Notes: generated by a model not told the origin, from the sequence alone. A stretch of DNA of 64,000 bases from MedAcidi-G1 sp000817085 (GCA_045568635.1 JBJLAO010000003.1:558001-622000), one strand, 5' to 3'. Counted from the stretch's first letter, positions 43,370 to 53,151 are shown. Program-made: numbers and translations.

Positions 43370-43505
43370 ACTCATTAGATAACCTAACTATCACAATAGA
43401 GACGCTCACCGAAGACCTCTGGGTTGCATTTAAATGCAGAACGATTTTTGCCCTAGCAGGAGAGCCTTCCGGATCGGTTTCAGACTTTGTCTGAAATTCT
43501 TTGGT
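43370..43505 (+). ncRNA. L10 (rplJL) leader region
   Basis: The 223-base gap before rplJ has the usual position of the L10 leader, an autoregulatory mRNA structure bound by the L10-L12 complex. CACCGAAGAC (43408-43417) followed by a pyrimidine/GGGTT stretch, and CCTAGCAGGAGAGCC about 50 bases later, resemble conserved blocks of that leader. TTTCAGACTTTGTCTGAAA (43478-43496) forms a further short hairpin. The boundaries are approximate, and no covariance model could be run. Confidence 0.5.
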
Positions 43506-43536
43506 GTGTGTTAACGATTTTGGGAGAGGGTGAGCA

Positions 43537-44422
43537 ATGTCAGAGACACGAGCAGCGAAAGTTGCTGTTGTAGATGAAGTAAGAGAACGCTTTTCTGATT
43601 CTGATTCCCTTGTTTTGACTGAGTATAGGAATCTAGATGTTCCAGCGATGGCTTCCTTGCGAGAGTCTTTACGTGAGGTCGGTGGCGAATACAAAATCTA
43701 TAAAAATACTTTGGTTCGTTTCGCAATTGAAAATCTTGATTTGGAGATTGATGATTTATTGTCCGGACCAACTGCTATAGCTTTTGTAGGTAAAAAACCA
43801 GATGGTTCTTTGGGTGACCCAGTTTCTGTGGCTAAAGCATTGAAAGATTTTGCGAAAAAAAATGAAGCTTTAGTCATAAAAGGTGGGATCCTTGAGAATC
43901 GGAGACTCACAGTTGAGGAAATCAACCAACTAGCCGAGATAGCACCTAGAGATGTCCTCTTGTCACAATTAGCAGGACTTTTGGTGGCTCCAATGCAGCA
44001 GTTTGCTGGTCTACTTAATGCTTTACCTCAGAAGTTTGCTTACGCTCTTCAGGCATTGGTTGAAAAATCAGGTGGAGTTCCGGAAGAGGCAGATGATGCT
44101 TCTGATACAGAGACCGTGGAAGATGAAAGTTCGGAGGCAGATGATGCTTCTGATACAGAGACCGTGGAAGATGAAAGTTCGGAGGCAGATGATGCTTCTG
44201 ATACAGAGACCGTGGAAGATGAAAGTTCGGAGGCAGATGATGCTTCTGATACAGAGACCGTGGAAGATGGAAAGTTCGGAGGCAGATGATGCTTCTGATA
44301 CAGAGACCGTGGAAGAGGAAAGTTCGGAGGCAGATGATGCTTCTGATACAGAGACCGTGGAAGATGAAAGTTCGGAGGCAGATGATGCTTCTGATACAGA
44401 GACCGAGAAAAAGGAGGCCTAA
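43537..44422 (+). CDS. rplJ: Ribosomal protein L10 (uL10) with repeat-encoded acidic tail and one-base frame break
   Basis: The uL10 core (about residues 1-180) is intact, ending in the L12-binding helix FAYALQALVEKSGG. A tail of 16-residue units, EADDASDTETVEDESS, follows. As read, the frame breaks in copy 4, where GATGGAAAG replaces GATGAAAG, and translation stops at 44289 (250 residues). Removing the extra G lets it continue through three more units to TETEKKEA and the TAA at 44420-44422, giving 294 residues and a TAATG junction with rplL. This junction shows the longer frame is the intended one. A base-call or assembly error is likely; if real, the core would still be complete. Confidence 0.9.
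44086..44407 (+). repeat. 48-bp minisatellite in rplJ, six full copies and one partial
   Basis: Copies start at 44086, 44134, 44182, 44230, 44279, 44327 and 44375. The unit encodes EADDASDTETVEDESS. Copy 4 is 49 bp because of one extra base; copy 5 has GAGGAAAG in place of GATGAAAG. Copy 4 (GATGGAAAG) looks like a blend of these two variants, as would arise if reads of different strains or copies were merged. The seventh copy ends early and leads into the gene end. Confidence 0.95.
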
Positions 44423-44802
44423 TGGCTACTAAAGAAGAAATTTTGGACGCTATCGGTGAGATGAGTGTTCTTGAACTTAGTGAACTATTAAAAGAGTTCG
44501 AAGAGAAGTTTGATGTTACCGCAGCAGCTCCAGTTGCAGCAGTAGCGGCGCCAGCTGCGGCTGGTGATGGTGCTGGTGAAGTCGAAGAGAAAGACAGCTT
44601 TGACGTACACCTTGCCGGCGCAGGAGATAAGAAAATCCAAGTAATTAAAGAGGTTAGATCTCTCACTAACTTGGGTCTTAAAGATGCTAAGGACCTTGTT
44701 GATGGTGCACCAAGCACAATATTGGAAGGCGCTTCGAAAGAAGATGCAGAAAAGGCAAAAGAAGCTCTTGAAGCCGCCGGTGCCACAATTGAATTAAAGT
44801 AA
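44422..44802 (+). CDS. rplL: Ribosomal protein L7/L12 (bL12)
   Basis: A 126-residue bL12. It has the N-terminal dimerisation helix region (KEEILDAIGEMSVLELSELL), an alanine- and proline-rich hinge near 35-50, and the C-terminal factor-binding domain with IKEVRSLTNLGLKDAKDLVD. It forms the L10-L12 stalk that recruits translation GTPases. ATG overlaps the end of rplJ (TAATG), provided the rplJ frame break is corrected. Confidence 0.97.
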   Translation: MATKEEILDAIGEMSVLELSELLKEFEEKFDVTAAAPVAAVAAPAAAGDGAGEVEEKDSFDVHLAGAGDKKIQVIKEVRSLTNLGLKDAKDLVDGAPSTILEGASKEDAEKAKEALEAAGATIELK

Positions 44803-45036
44803 CTTAATTTTCCTAATAAAACAGTGTTTTTGGATTTTGTAGTTGGAGAAAGCTAGAAAATTTACTTTCAATTCTTTAAAATTCATTAAAAGAATGCGCC
44901 TTATGGGTTGTCCATAGGGGTGTGGTTGTATTAGGATTTTACTTCGCTGTGTTACGTCAAAGTTTCCCCACGGTTAGTGGTGTGATTTAGTCTTAGTACA
45001 GTTTGTCCGCATTTATCACCTTCTGCCGGGAGTTTA
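44803..45036 (+). promoter_or_regulatory. rplL-rpoB intergenic region
   Basis: This 234-base gap separates the ribosomal and polymerase parts of the operon. In other bacteria this place holds an attenuator, a processing site or an rpoBC promoter. An imperfect inverted repeat CCTTATGG/CCATAGGG lies near 44901-44922. GGGAG (45028-45032) is the ribosome binding site for rpoB. No clear promoter or terminator could be picked out. Confidence 0.3.
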
Positions 45037-48000
45037 TTGTTGTCTGCTCGACCATTACTTCGAGATCGATACTCGTTTGGAAACCTTGAAAAGGTTTTAG
45101 AATTACCAGATTTAATTGCTGTTCAACATGAGTCATTTAATTGGCTTATGGAGTCAGGGTTGAAGGGTATCTTCTCTGATATAAGTCCTATAACCGATGT
45201 TAGTGAAACGCTTTCACTTGAATTGGAGTTTGATCCTAAAGACATAGATCTTAGGCCACCTCCAAAGTTCACAGTAGATGAGTGCAAAGAGAAAGACATG
45301 ACCTATTCAGGTCCAATATTTGTGCGTGCTCGTTTTTTGAATGCTCATACTGGCGAAATAAAAGAACAAACCGTTTTCTTAGGGGATTTCCCTCTTATGA
45401 CGGAAAAAGGTACCTTCATAATTAATGGAACCGAGAGAGTGGTTGTTTCTCAGCTAGTCAGATCTCCGGGAGTTATTTTTCAACCTGGAGAGCGCTACAG
45501 GTTAAGAAATCTTGCAAAAAATCAGCTTGTGACAGCAACAGTTCACCCTTATAGAGGAGAGTGGATTGAATTCGATGTGGAACAAAAGCCTGGTAAAGAT
45601 GTTACGGCTGGTTGTCGAGTTGCTAGAAAACGCCGATTGTCAATGTTTACTCTTCTCAGAGCTTTAGGTTATGACGAGGAAAGTTTTCCTGGCTTTCTTG
45701 ATCGTCTTGTTAATCATTTCGATTATCTTGAAGGACAGTGGGAAAATGATCGTGATTCCAACGCGACAGAAGAAGAAGCCCTCCTAGAAATTTATCGAAG
45801 AGTTCATCCAGGTGAACCACCTTCGGTTGAAGCTGCAAGAGCTTATTTACGCAATGCTTTCTTTGAATCGCGCAGGTATGACTTATCTCGAGTCGGTCGT
45901 TATAAGTTGAATCGTAAACTTGGTCCAGAAATTGAATGGATTGAAAAAAATCTGGGTGTCGAACTAGAAAGACCTACTCGTGACCAGACAGTCTTATCTA
46001 AGGCAGAGGTTCTAGCAACATGTACGTATCTTTTACATCTAGCGGCTGGTGAACCGGGATATCGACTAGATGATCAAGACCATTTTGCAAACCGAAGGAT
46101 TCGTTGTGTCGGTGAACTGATTCAAAATCAGGTAAGAATAGGTTTGTCACGTCTTGAACGTGTAGTACGTGAACGTATGACTACTCAGGATGTGGAAGCT
46201 ATAACTCCACAGTCATTAATCAACATTCGACCTGTTGTTGCTTCTATTAAAGAATTTTTTGGAACAAGTCAACTTTCTCAATTCATGGACCAGGTAAATC
46301 CTTTGTCCGGGCTAACTCATAGACGTCGTTTGTCAGCATTAGGGCCTGGAGGCTTGTCGCGTGAAAGAGCTGGTTTTGAAGTTAGAGATGTTCATTTTTC
46401 TCATTATGGAAGAATGTGTCCTATCGAGACACCTGAGGGACCAAATATTGGTTTGATTGGTGGACTTGCTACTTATGGCCGTGTGAATGACTTTGGTTTT
46501 ATTGAAGCGCCTTATAGGAAAGTAGTAAAAGGTAAAGTTACTAACGAAATTGTTCATCTAGACGCAGCAGAAGAGGAAGAGTACGTAGTCGCACAGGCTA
46601 ATGCTCCGTTAAATCCAGATAAATCTTTCCGAAATGATCGGGTGCTTGTTCGCCGCTCACCTCAATCGGCATCTCTTCAAGATCACAAACAACAGTTAGA
46701 ACAGGACGTGTTTTTTGGTGCTACAACAGAAATTTCTTATGTTCCACCTGCAGAAGTGCAGCTTATGGATGTTTCAGCTCAACAAATCGTTTCGGTCGCA
46801 ACTGCCCTAATTCCATTCGTAGAGCATGACGATGCAAACCGTGCTCTTATGGGAGCAAACATGCAACGCCAAGCAGTTCCACTTATACGTGCTGAAGCTC
46901 CTTTTATCGGTACCGGAATGGAAGCTCCTGCAGCACATGATGCAGCTGATATGCTTCTCGCCGAAGAATCTGGGACTGTGCTTGACGTTGATGCAAGTTC
47001 TGTTGTTGTTGAATATCGCAAATCAGGAATAACGACACACGAATTGGTCAAATTCGAAAGATCAAATCAAGACACCTGTGTTAATCAGCAAGCAAGAGTT
47101 GTTCCTGGCCAAAAAGTTAAGGCTGGTGAACTTTTAGCCGATGGATCTTCGACTGATAGCGGAGAGCTTGCTTTAGGTAAAAATCTTTTAGTCGCTTACA
47201 TGTCGTGGGAAGGTTTCAATTACGAAGATGCGATTATTGTTTCTGAGCGTTTGGTTAAAGATGATGTTTTAACCTCGATACACATTCATGAACATGAAAT
47301 TGATGCGCGTGATACAAAACTTGGTTCTGAGGAGATCACTAGAGATATTCCAAATCTTTCTGATGAGATACTTTCTGACCTTGATGATCGCGGAATAATT
47401 AGGATTGGTGCTGAAGTTTCACCTGGCGATGTCCTCGTTGGGAAAGTCACCCCGAAAGGTGAAACAGAGCTAACTCCCGAAGAGAGACTTTTGAGAGCGA
47501 TTTTTGGTGAGAAGGCTCGTGAAGTGCGTGATACCTCACTCAAATTACCTCACGGAGAATCAGGAAAAGTTATAGACGTTAAAGTTTTTGATAGGGAAGC
47601 TGGAGATGAGTTACCACCTGGTGTGAATCAGTTGGTACGTGTCCATGTTGCGCAAAAACGAAAGATTAGTGTCGGCGATAAATTAGCTGGACGGCATGGA
47701 AATAAAGGTGTTATTTCAAAGATTCTTCCAATTGAAGATATGCCGTATATGAAAGATGGAACACCTGTAGACATTATTCTTAATCCATTAGGTGTCCCTT
47801 CCAGAATGAATGTAGGTCAAGTTCTTGAAACACATTTAGGATATTGTGCTAGATGGGGTTGGGAAATTGACGGCGAAGGTGTTGGGGTTCCTGTAGATCG
47901 CGATTTTGAAGCTAAGAAAACGAGAACCAGCACAAAGCCTTCTATCCATGTTGCTACACCAGTTTTTGATGGTGCTAGTTGGGATGAACAAGAGCTAAAG

Positions 48001-48636
48001 AGTGGCCATCCAAGTATTAGCAAAATTCTTTCAAACCTTCGTTCAGATTCAGCTGAAGGAGAAGGCAAACTTGTTAGAGATGACGGCAAAGCGATACTTT
48101 ATAATGGCCGTACTGGCGAAGCCTATGACGAGCCAATTGGAATCGGATACGTTTATATTCTGAAACTTGCACATCTAGTTGATGACAAAATTCATGCTAG
48201 ATCTACTGGACCTTATTCAATGATTACGCAGCAACCGTTGGGCGGTAAAGCCCAGTTTGGTGGTCAGAGATTTGGAGAGATGGAAGTTTGGGCTCTAGAA
48301 GCGTACGGTGCTTCTTACTGCCTTCAAGAGCTTTTAACAATTAAGTCTGACGATGTACTCGGGCGTGTAAGAGTTTATGAGGCAATAGTTAAAGGTGACA
48401 ATATTCCAGAACCAGGGATACCTGAGAGTTTCAAAGTTCTTATAAAAGAGATGCAGTCTTTGTGTCTGAATGTTGAAGTTCTAGATAATGACGGTAAAGA
48501 AGTTGAAATCAGAGAGATGGATGAAGATGTTTATAGGACAACTGAAGCTCTTGGGATTGATCTTTCCCGTCCAGAACGAGGATCTGATGAAGAAGATGCA
48601 GCTCGTGAAGCTGCACGTGCGGTTAGAGCGTTTTAG
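45037..48636 (+). CDS. rpoB: RNA polymerase subunit beta
   Basis: A 1199-residue beta subunit. Start TTG at 45037 or TTG at 45040; the latter has better spacing (7 bases) from GGGAG. The rifampicin-binding cluster SQFMDQVNPLSGLTHRRRL is near 414-432, with V420 at the place of E. coli N518. Other conserved regions are MCPIETPEGPNIGLI, GEKAREVRDTSL and the C-terminal GGKAQFGGQRFGEMEVWALEA. Length fits Actinobacteria, without the large Proteobacterial insertions. Confidence 0.97.
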   Translation: MLSARPLLRDRYSFGNLEKVLELPDLIAVQHESFNWLMESGLKGIFSDISPITDVSETLSLELEFDPKDIDLRPPPKFTVDECKEKDMTYSGPIFVRARFLNAHTGEIKEQTVFLGDFPLMTEKGTFIINGTERVVVSQLVRSPGVIFQPGERYRLRNLAKNQLVTATVHPYRGEWIEFDVEQKPGKDVTAGCRVARKRRLSMFTLLRALGYDEESFPGFLDRLVNHFDYLEGQWENDRDSNATEEEALLEIYRRVHPGEPPSVEAARAYLRNAFFESRRYDLSRVGRYKLNRKLGPEIEWIEKNLGVELERPTRDQTVLSKAEVLATCTYLLHLAAGEPGYRLDDQDHFANRRIRCVGELIQNQVRIGLSRLERVVRERMTTQDVEAITPQSLINIRPVVASIKEFFGTSQLSQFMDQVNPLSGLTHRRRLSALGPGGLSRERAGFEVRDVHFSHYGRMCPIETPEGPNIGLIGGLATYGRVNDFGFIEAPYRKVVKGKVTNEIVHLDAAEEEEYVVAQANAPLNPDKSFRNDRVLVRRSPQSASLQDHKQQLEQDVFFGATTEISYVPPAEVQLMDVSAQQIVSVATALIPFVEHDDANRALMGANMQRQAVPLIRAEAPFIGTGMEAPAAHDAADMLLAEESGTVLDVDASSVVVEYRKSGITTHELVKFERSNQDTCVNQQARVVPGQKVKAGELLADGSSTDSGELALGKNLLVAYMSWEGFNYEDAIIVSERLVKDDVLTSIHIHEHEIDARDTKLGSEEITRDIPNLSDEILSDLDDRGIIRIGAEVSPGDVLVGKVTPKGETELTPEERLLRAIFGEKAREVRDTSLKLPHGESGKVIDVKVFDREAGDELPPGVNQLVRVHVAQKRKISVGDKLAGRHGNKGVISKILPIEDMPYMKDGTPVDIILNPLGVPSRMNVGQVLETHLGYCARWGWEIDGEGVGVPVDRDFEAKKTRTSTKPSIHVATPVFDGASWDEQELKSGHPSISKILSNLRSDSAEGEGKLVRDDGKAILYNGRTGEAYDEPIGIGYVYILKLAHLVDDKIHARSTGPYSMITQQPLGGKAQFGGQRFGEMEVWALEAYGASYCLQELLTIKSDDVLGRVRVYEAIVKGDNIPEPGIPESFKVLIKEMQSLCLNVEVLDNDGKEVEIREMDEDVYRTTEALGIDLSRPERGSDEEDAAREAARAVRAF

Positions 48637-48676
48637 TAAAAAAGAGACTGTAAGTAGAAAAATAAGGGAATAAAGA

Positions 48677-51600
48677 GTGATAGACGTCAACGAATTTTCA
48701 AATATTCGAATTGGTTTGGCTACTGCCGATGACATTCGTATGTGGTCAAATGGTGAGGTAAAAAAACCTGAGACTATCAACTATCGAACACTTAAGCCTG
48801 AAAAAGATGGCCTTTTTTGTGAGAAGATTTTTGGTCCCACCAAAGATTGGGAATGCTACTGCGGGAAATATAAAAGGGTCAGATTTAAGGGAATTATTTG
48901 TGAACGCTGCGGTGTTGAAGTAACTAGGTCAAAGGTCCGTCGTGAACGCATGGGTCATATTGAGTTGGCGGCTCCTGCAGTTCATATTTGGTATTTGCGT
49001 GGCACGCGTTCCTGGTTAGCTTATTTATTGACAGGAAACGAACCCAAAGAAGAATTAAAAGCAAAGCAACTGGAAAAAGTAATTTATTTTGCAGCAAATC
49101 TAGTTGTAACTGTTGATGCTGAAAGAAGGCATGAAGACCTTCCAGAATTAGAGAAAGAGCTTTCCGAAGAACGAAACGCAATCGAAGAGGAACGAGATCG
49201 AGAACTTGATCGTCGTAAAGAAGATCTTGAAGGCGAACTAGTTGAAATGGAAAATGAAGGTCTCAAAGACGCTGATCTAAAAGCTCGTCAGAAAGCTGCA
49301 GAAAAAGATATGCAGTTCATTCGCGAACAGTACGAGCAGGAGTTAGATGTTTTAGACAGGGCTTGGGAAGAATTTAAAGGCCTTTTCCCTCGCCAGATAA
49401 TTGAAGATGAACTTCTTTGGCGAGAGTTAGAAGATCGTTGGGGCGAATATTTTGAAGGCGGCATGGGCGCCGACGCTTTATCGCAACTAATTGACCGCAT
49501 TGATTTTGATGAAGAAGAAATAACTTTAAGGGGGATGATTGATCCACCTAAAGATCAAAAACCCTTATCGACACAACGCCGACAGAAAGCAATTAAGAGA
49601 CTTAAAATTGTCGCTTCTTTTAATCGCCGGGATGAACATGGTCGTCGTGTCAATCAACCTGGAGCAATGATTCTCGATGCTGTTCCAGTTATACCTCCTG
49701 ATCTTCGACCTATGGTCCAGTTAGATGGTGGTCGTTTTGCAACTTCCGACTTAAACGATTTGTATAGGCGAGTAATTAATAGAAATAACCGCTTAAAGAG
49801 ACTGTTAGATCTAGGAGCACCTCGGATTATCGTCAATAACGAAAAACGCATGTTGCAAGAAGCTGTAGATGCACTGTTTGATAATGGTAGACGAGGTCGG
49901 CCTGTTACTGGGCCAGGTAATCGTCCCCTCAAATCTCTCTCTGACATGCTGAAAGGTAAACAGGGAAGATTTAGACAAAATCTTCTTGGTAAACGAGTTG
50001 ATTATTCTGGTAGATCTGTAATTGTAGCTGGACCTACTCTCAAGTTCCATCAATGTGGACTCCCTAAATTAATGGCTCTTGAATTGTTTAAACCGTTTGT
50101 AATGAAACGTTTAGTAGACGGAGAACTCGCGCAGAATATTAAATCTGCGAAGAGAATGGTAGAAAGGCGTAAGCCACAAGTTTGGGATGTTTTAGAAGAA
50201 GTTATTCAGGAACATCCGGTTATGTTGAATCGAGCCCCAACTCTCCATAGGTTAGGTATTCAAGCATTTGAGCCTGTTTTAGTCGAAGGTAAAGCGATTC
50301 GAATTCATCCTTTAGTTTGTACTGCTTTTAACGCAGATTTTGATGGGGACCAGATGGCAGTACATTTGCCTCTGTCGGCTGAAGCACAAGCAGAAGCAAG
50401 AGTTTTAATGCTTTCTGCTAACAACGTACTCAGTCCAGCTCACGGTCGGCCTTTAGTAACTCCCACTCAAGATATGATCATTGGCGGTTTTTATATGACC
50501 AGTGAAGTAGAAGGAGCTGCCGGAGAAGGAAGAACATTTCGGAGAATACATGAAATTGAACAAGCTTTAGACAGTCGATCATTGCACTTGCATGCTTTAA
50601 TTGAATTTAGATCAGACAGTTATCCAGACTTAGCACTTGAATCAGAGAACGGAGACGGTCTTGTCTGGGAGAAGACCACTGCTGGACGCGTTTTGTTTAA
50701 CGAAGCACTTCCAGCGGGTTTCGGTTATGTAAATTATCAAGTTGATAAAAAAGCTATGGGATCTATTGTTGATGACTTAGCAAGACATTATCCAAAGAAA
50801 GTCGTATCTAATAGTCTCGACAGTCTTAAAGATAAATGTTTTCGTTTTGCCTCACAGTCCGGAATCACAGTTTCAATTGAAGATGTAAAGACACCCTCTG
50901 ATAAGCAGGAAATTTTAGATAAGTATGAGAAAGATGCTGAAAAAGTAGAGAATCAGTTTAGGCGCGGAATAATTACGGACGGTGAAAGAAGGCAGAAAGA
51001 AATCGAGATTTGGAATGCTGCTACTGCTGAGATTACTGAAAGAATGGCTGAAGTTTTAGCAGATGATCAGTTCAATCCGATTGACATGATGATGAAATCT
51101 GGTGCAAGAGGAAACATGATGCAAGTTAGACAAATAGCTGGCATGAGAGGCCTTGTGGCTAACCCTCGAGGCGACTTGATTCCTCGCCCAATTAAATCCA
51201 ACTTCAGAGAAGGATTAGCCATGTTGGAGTACTTTATTGCTACTCCTGGAGCCAGAAAAGGTCTTGTTGATACTGCATTGAGGACTGCCGACTCTGGTTA
51301 TTTGACTAGAAGATTGGTCGATGTTTGTCAAGAATTGATAATCAATGATGAAGATGTTTTCGCTACTGGGAAACCAGTACGTTCGGTCTGGGTAGAAAAT
51401 ATTCGAGAAGACGAAACAGGCTTTCGCTCACACATAGAAACTAAACTATTTAGTAGAACCCTTGCAGAAGATGTGAAACTTTCTGATGGAAGTATTTATG
51501 AAAAAGGGACAATTGTTGGTGAAGATGAAATGGTCACACTTCGAGATGATCCTGCAGTTGAACGGGTCAGGGTGCTTTCACCCTTAACTGACGATTCAGA

Positions 51601-52666
51601 TCAAGGAGTTTCTGGTGCTTGTTATGGAATGTCTTTAGCAACAGGGAAACCTATCGAAATCGGTGAAGCAGTGGGGGTAATAGCTGCTCAGTCTATTGGT
51701 GAGCCAGGTACACAGTTGACTATGAGAACCTTCCACACAGGTGGTGTAGCTGCTGCCGGAAGAGATATTGCGGCAGGTTTACCTCGCGTAGTTGAGTTGT
51801 TTGAAGCACGCACACCGAAAGGTAAGGCAACTTTGTCAAGAATTTCTGGTGTTATCAGAATAGGGGAAGATGAAGGGCGAGGCAGAGAGGTCACCGTTGT
51901 GGCCGATGACGGCACGGAAGAAGTTCATTTGATTCCAGGAATTTCTCGTCTGGAATTTAAAGACGGAGATGAGATATTCGCTGGTGATGCAATAGTTGAG
52001 GGACCAAGAGACCCAAAGGAACTTCTTGAAATCAAAGGAGTTAGAGAAACTCAACAGTATTTGGTAGATGAAGTTCAAAAGGTTTACCGAGATCAAGGTG
52101 TGTCAATTCACGACAAACATATTGAATTAGTTGTGAGACAAATGACTCGAAGGGTGCGAATTAGCGACCCTGGTGATTCAGATTTTCTTCCAGGGGAACA
52201 GGTGGATCAGCCAATTTTTGCAACTACGAATAGAAACTTGGTTGAGGAAGGAAAGAAGCCTGCTGAAGGTCGTCCTGAATTAATGGGTATAACGAAGGCT
52301 TCACTTGCTACTGATTCGTGGTTGTCAGCGGCATCTTTTCAGGAAACTACCAGAGTTCTTACAGAAGCTGCAATAGAAAGCAGACAAGACAAATTAGTAG
52401 GTCTAAAGGAAAATATTATTATCGGTAAGTTAATTCCTGCTGGAACTGGACGTGAAGAGTATAGGCGTGTGGGAACTCACGCTCCTGACTACAAGCCAAT
52501 GGATTTTTACTCTTCTGCTGATGAAGAGCAAGATTTAGCTGAATGGCTAGCTACTCAGGCAGACAGCAGTAATGCGAGTGATGATAGCTTCGCCGGTGCT
52601 TACGAAGCTGATGTAATAGATTTAGCTAATGGTGCTATTGAAGAAGCCATTGAAGAAATTGACTAA
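48677..52666 (+). CDS. rpoC: RNA polymerase subunit beta-prime, with degraded zinc-2 site
   Basis: A 1329-residue beta-prime subunit. The N-terminal zinc site CYCGKY...CERCG and the catalytic NADFDGDQMAVHLP are intact. An insertion rich in Glu, Lys and Arg at about 145-250, ending GEYFEGGMGADAL, is the actinobacterial signature. In the second zinc site three of four cysteines are replaced: V894, D972 and S979 correspond to E. coli C814, C888 and C895; C982 alone remains (GVSGACYG). The trigger-loop region EPGTQLTMRTFHTGG is intact. Start GTG at 48677. Confidence 0.97.
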   Translation: MIDVNEFSNIRIGLATADDIRMWSNGEVKKPETINYRTLKPEKDGLFCEKIFGPTKDWECYCGKYKRVRFKGIICERCGVEVTRSKVRRERMGHIELAAPAVHIWYLRGTRSWLAYLLTGNEPKEELKAKQLEKVIYFAANLVVTVDAERRHEDLPELEKELSEERNAIEEERDRELDRRKEDLEGELVEMENEGLKDADLKARQKAAEKDMQFIREQYEQELDVLDRAWEEFKGLFPRQIIEDELLWRELEDRWGEYFEGGMGADALSQLIDRIDFDEEEITLRGMIDPPKDQKPLSTQRRQKAIKRLKIVASFNRRDEHGRRVNQPGAMILDAVPVIPPDLRPMVQLDGGRFATSDLNDLYRRVINRNNRLKRLLDLGAPRIIVNNEKRMLQEAVDALFDNGRRGRPVTGPGNRPLKSLSDMLKGKQGRFRQNLLGKRVDYSGRSVIVAGPTLKFHQCGLPKLMALELFKPFVMKRLVDGELAQNIKSAKRMVERRKPQVWDVLEEVIQEHPVMLNRAPTLHRLGIQAFEPVLVEGKAIRIHPLVCTAFNADFDGDQMAVHLPLSAEAQAEARVLMLSANNVLSPAHGRPLVTPTQDMIIGGFYMTSEVEGAAGEGRTFRRIHEIEQALDSRSLHLHALIEFRSDSYPDLALESENGDGLVWEKTTAGRVLFNEALPAGFGYVNYQVDKKAMGSIVDDLARHYPKKVVSNSLDSLKDKCFRFASQSGITVSIEDVKTPSDKQEILDKYEKDAEKVENQFRRGIITDGERRQKEIEIWNAATAEITERMAEVLADDQFNPIDMMMKSGARGNMMQVRQIAGMRGLVANPRGDLIPRPIKSNFREGLAMLEYFIATPGARKGLVDTALRTADSGYLTRRLVDVCQELIINDEDVFATGKPVRSVWVENIREDETGFRSHIETKLFSRTLAEDVKLSDGSIYEKGTIVGEDEMVTLRDDPAVERVRVLSPLTDDSDQGVSGACYGMSLATGKPIEIGEAVGVIAAQSIGEPGTQLTMRTFHTGGVAAAGRDIAAGLPRVVELFEARTPKGKATLSRISGVIRIGEDEGRGREVTVVADDGTEEVHLIPGISRLEFKDGDEIFAGDAIVEGPRDPKELLEIKGVRETQQYLVDEVQKVYRDQGVSIHDKHIELVVRQMTRRVRISDPGDSDFLPGEQVDQPIFATTNRNLVEEGKKPAEGRPELMGITKASLATDSWLSAASFQETTRVLTEAAIESRQDKLVGLKENIIIGKLIPAGTGREEYRRVGTHAPDYKPMDFYSSADEEQDLAEWLATQADSSNASDDSFAGAYEADVIDLANGAIEEAIEEID

Positions 52667-52779
52667 GATACTTTGATTTCTTATTGTGACGTGAAGATGC
52701 CGACCGTAGACTCAATAATTCGTGCTTTATTTATTTATGCACCATTTTTTAATTTCAATAGTCAGGTTTGAGGTAAGTC
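52667..52779 (+). promoter_or_regulatory. Spacer between rpoC and the str operon
   Basis: A 113-base gap with an AT-rich half (52730-52765) before rpsL. It probably holds the rpsL promoter and part of its leader. No perfect hairpin followed by T was found, so the end of the rpoBC transcript is not evident, and read-through into rpsL is possible. GAGG (52770-52773) serves as the rpsL ribosome binding site. Confidence 0.3.
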
Positions 52780-53151
52780 GTGCCCACAATCCAACAACTG
52801 GTCCGCAAGGGCCGTCAATCAAAGCGTAGAAAAGAAGCTACTCCTGCTCTAAAGGGTGCTCCTCAAAGACGCGGTGTTTGTACAAGAGTTTTTACGACCA
52901 CCCCAAAAAAACCAAATTCAGCTCTCCGTAAGGTTGCAAGGGTACGTTTAACGAGCGGAATGGAAGTAACGGCTTACATACCTGGCGAGGGACATAATTT
53001 ACAAGAGCATTCTATTGTTCTATTACGAGGTGGTCGTGTAAAAGATTTGCCGGGTGTTCGTTACAAGATTGTTAGGGGAACTCTTGACACTTCTGGTGTT
53101 TCGGAAAGAAGCCAGTCGCGTAGCCGATATGGCGCAAAGAAGGGTAATTAA
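52780..53151 (+). CDS. rpsL: Ribosomal protein S12 (uS12)
   Basis: A 123-residue uS12 starting at GTG 52780, preceded by GAGG. TTTPKKPNSALRKVARVRL and LLRGGRVKDLPGVRYKIVRG are the decoding-centre loops, with lysines at the usual positions 43 and 88 of streptomycin-sensitive forms. First gene of the str operon; rpsG follows two bases after the stop. Confidence 0.97.
   Translation: MPTIQQLVRKGRQSKRRKEATPALKGAPQRRGVCTRVFTTTPKKPNSALRKVARVRLTSGMEVTAYIPGEGHNLQEHSIVLLRGGRVKDLPGVRYKIVRGTLDTSGVSERSQSRSRYGAKKGN

Noticed and set aside
19698..44289. Programmed ribosomal frameshifting in nuoL1 and rplJ
   Set aside because: The two sites need shifts in opposite directions, and no slippery heptamer with a following pseudoknot is evident. 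Sequence error or real slippage mutation is simpler.
44086..44407. CRISPR-like array
   Set aside because: The 48-bp units are directly adjacent, with no spacers, and are in frame with rplJ.
44049..44786. Long serine-rich open frame on the minus strand opposite rplJ and rplL
   Set aside because: It is the antisense reading of the 48-bp repeat and of rplL; the repeat unit is open in several frames, so the length is not evidence of a gene.
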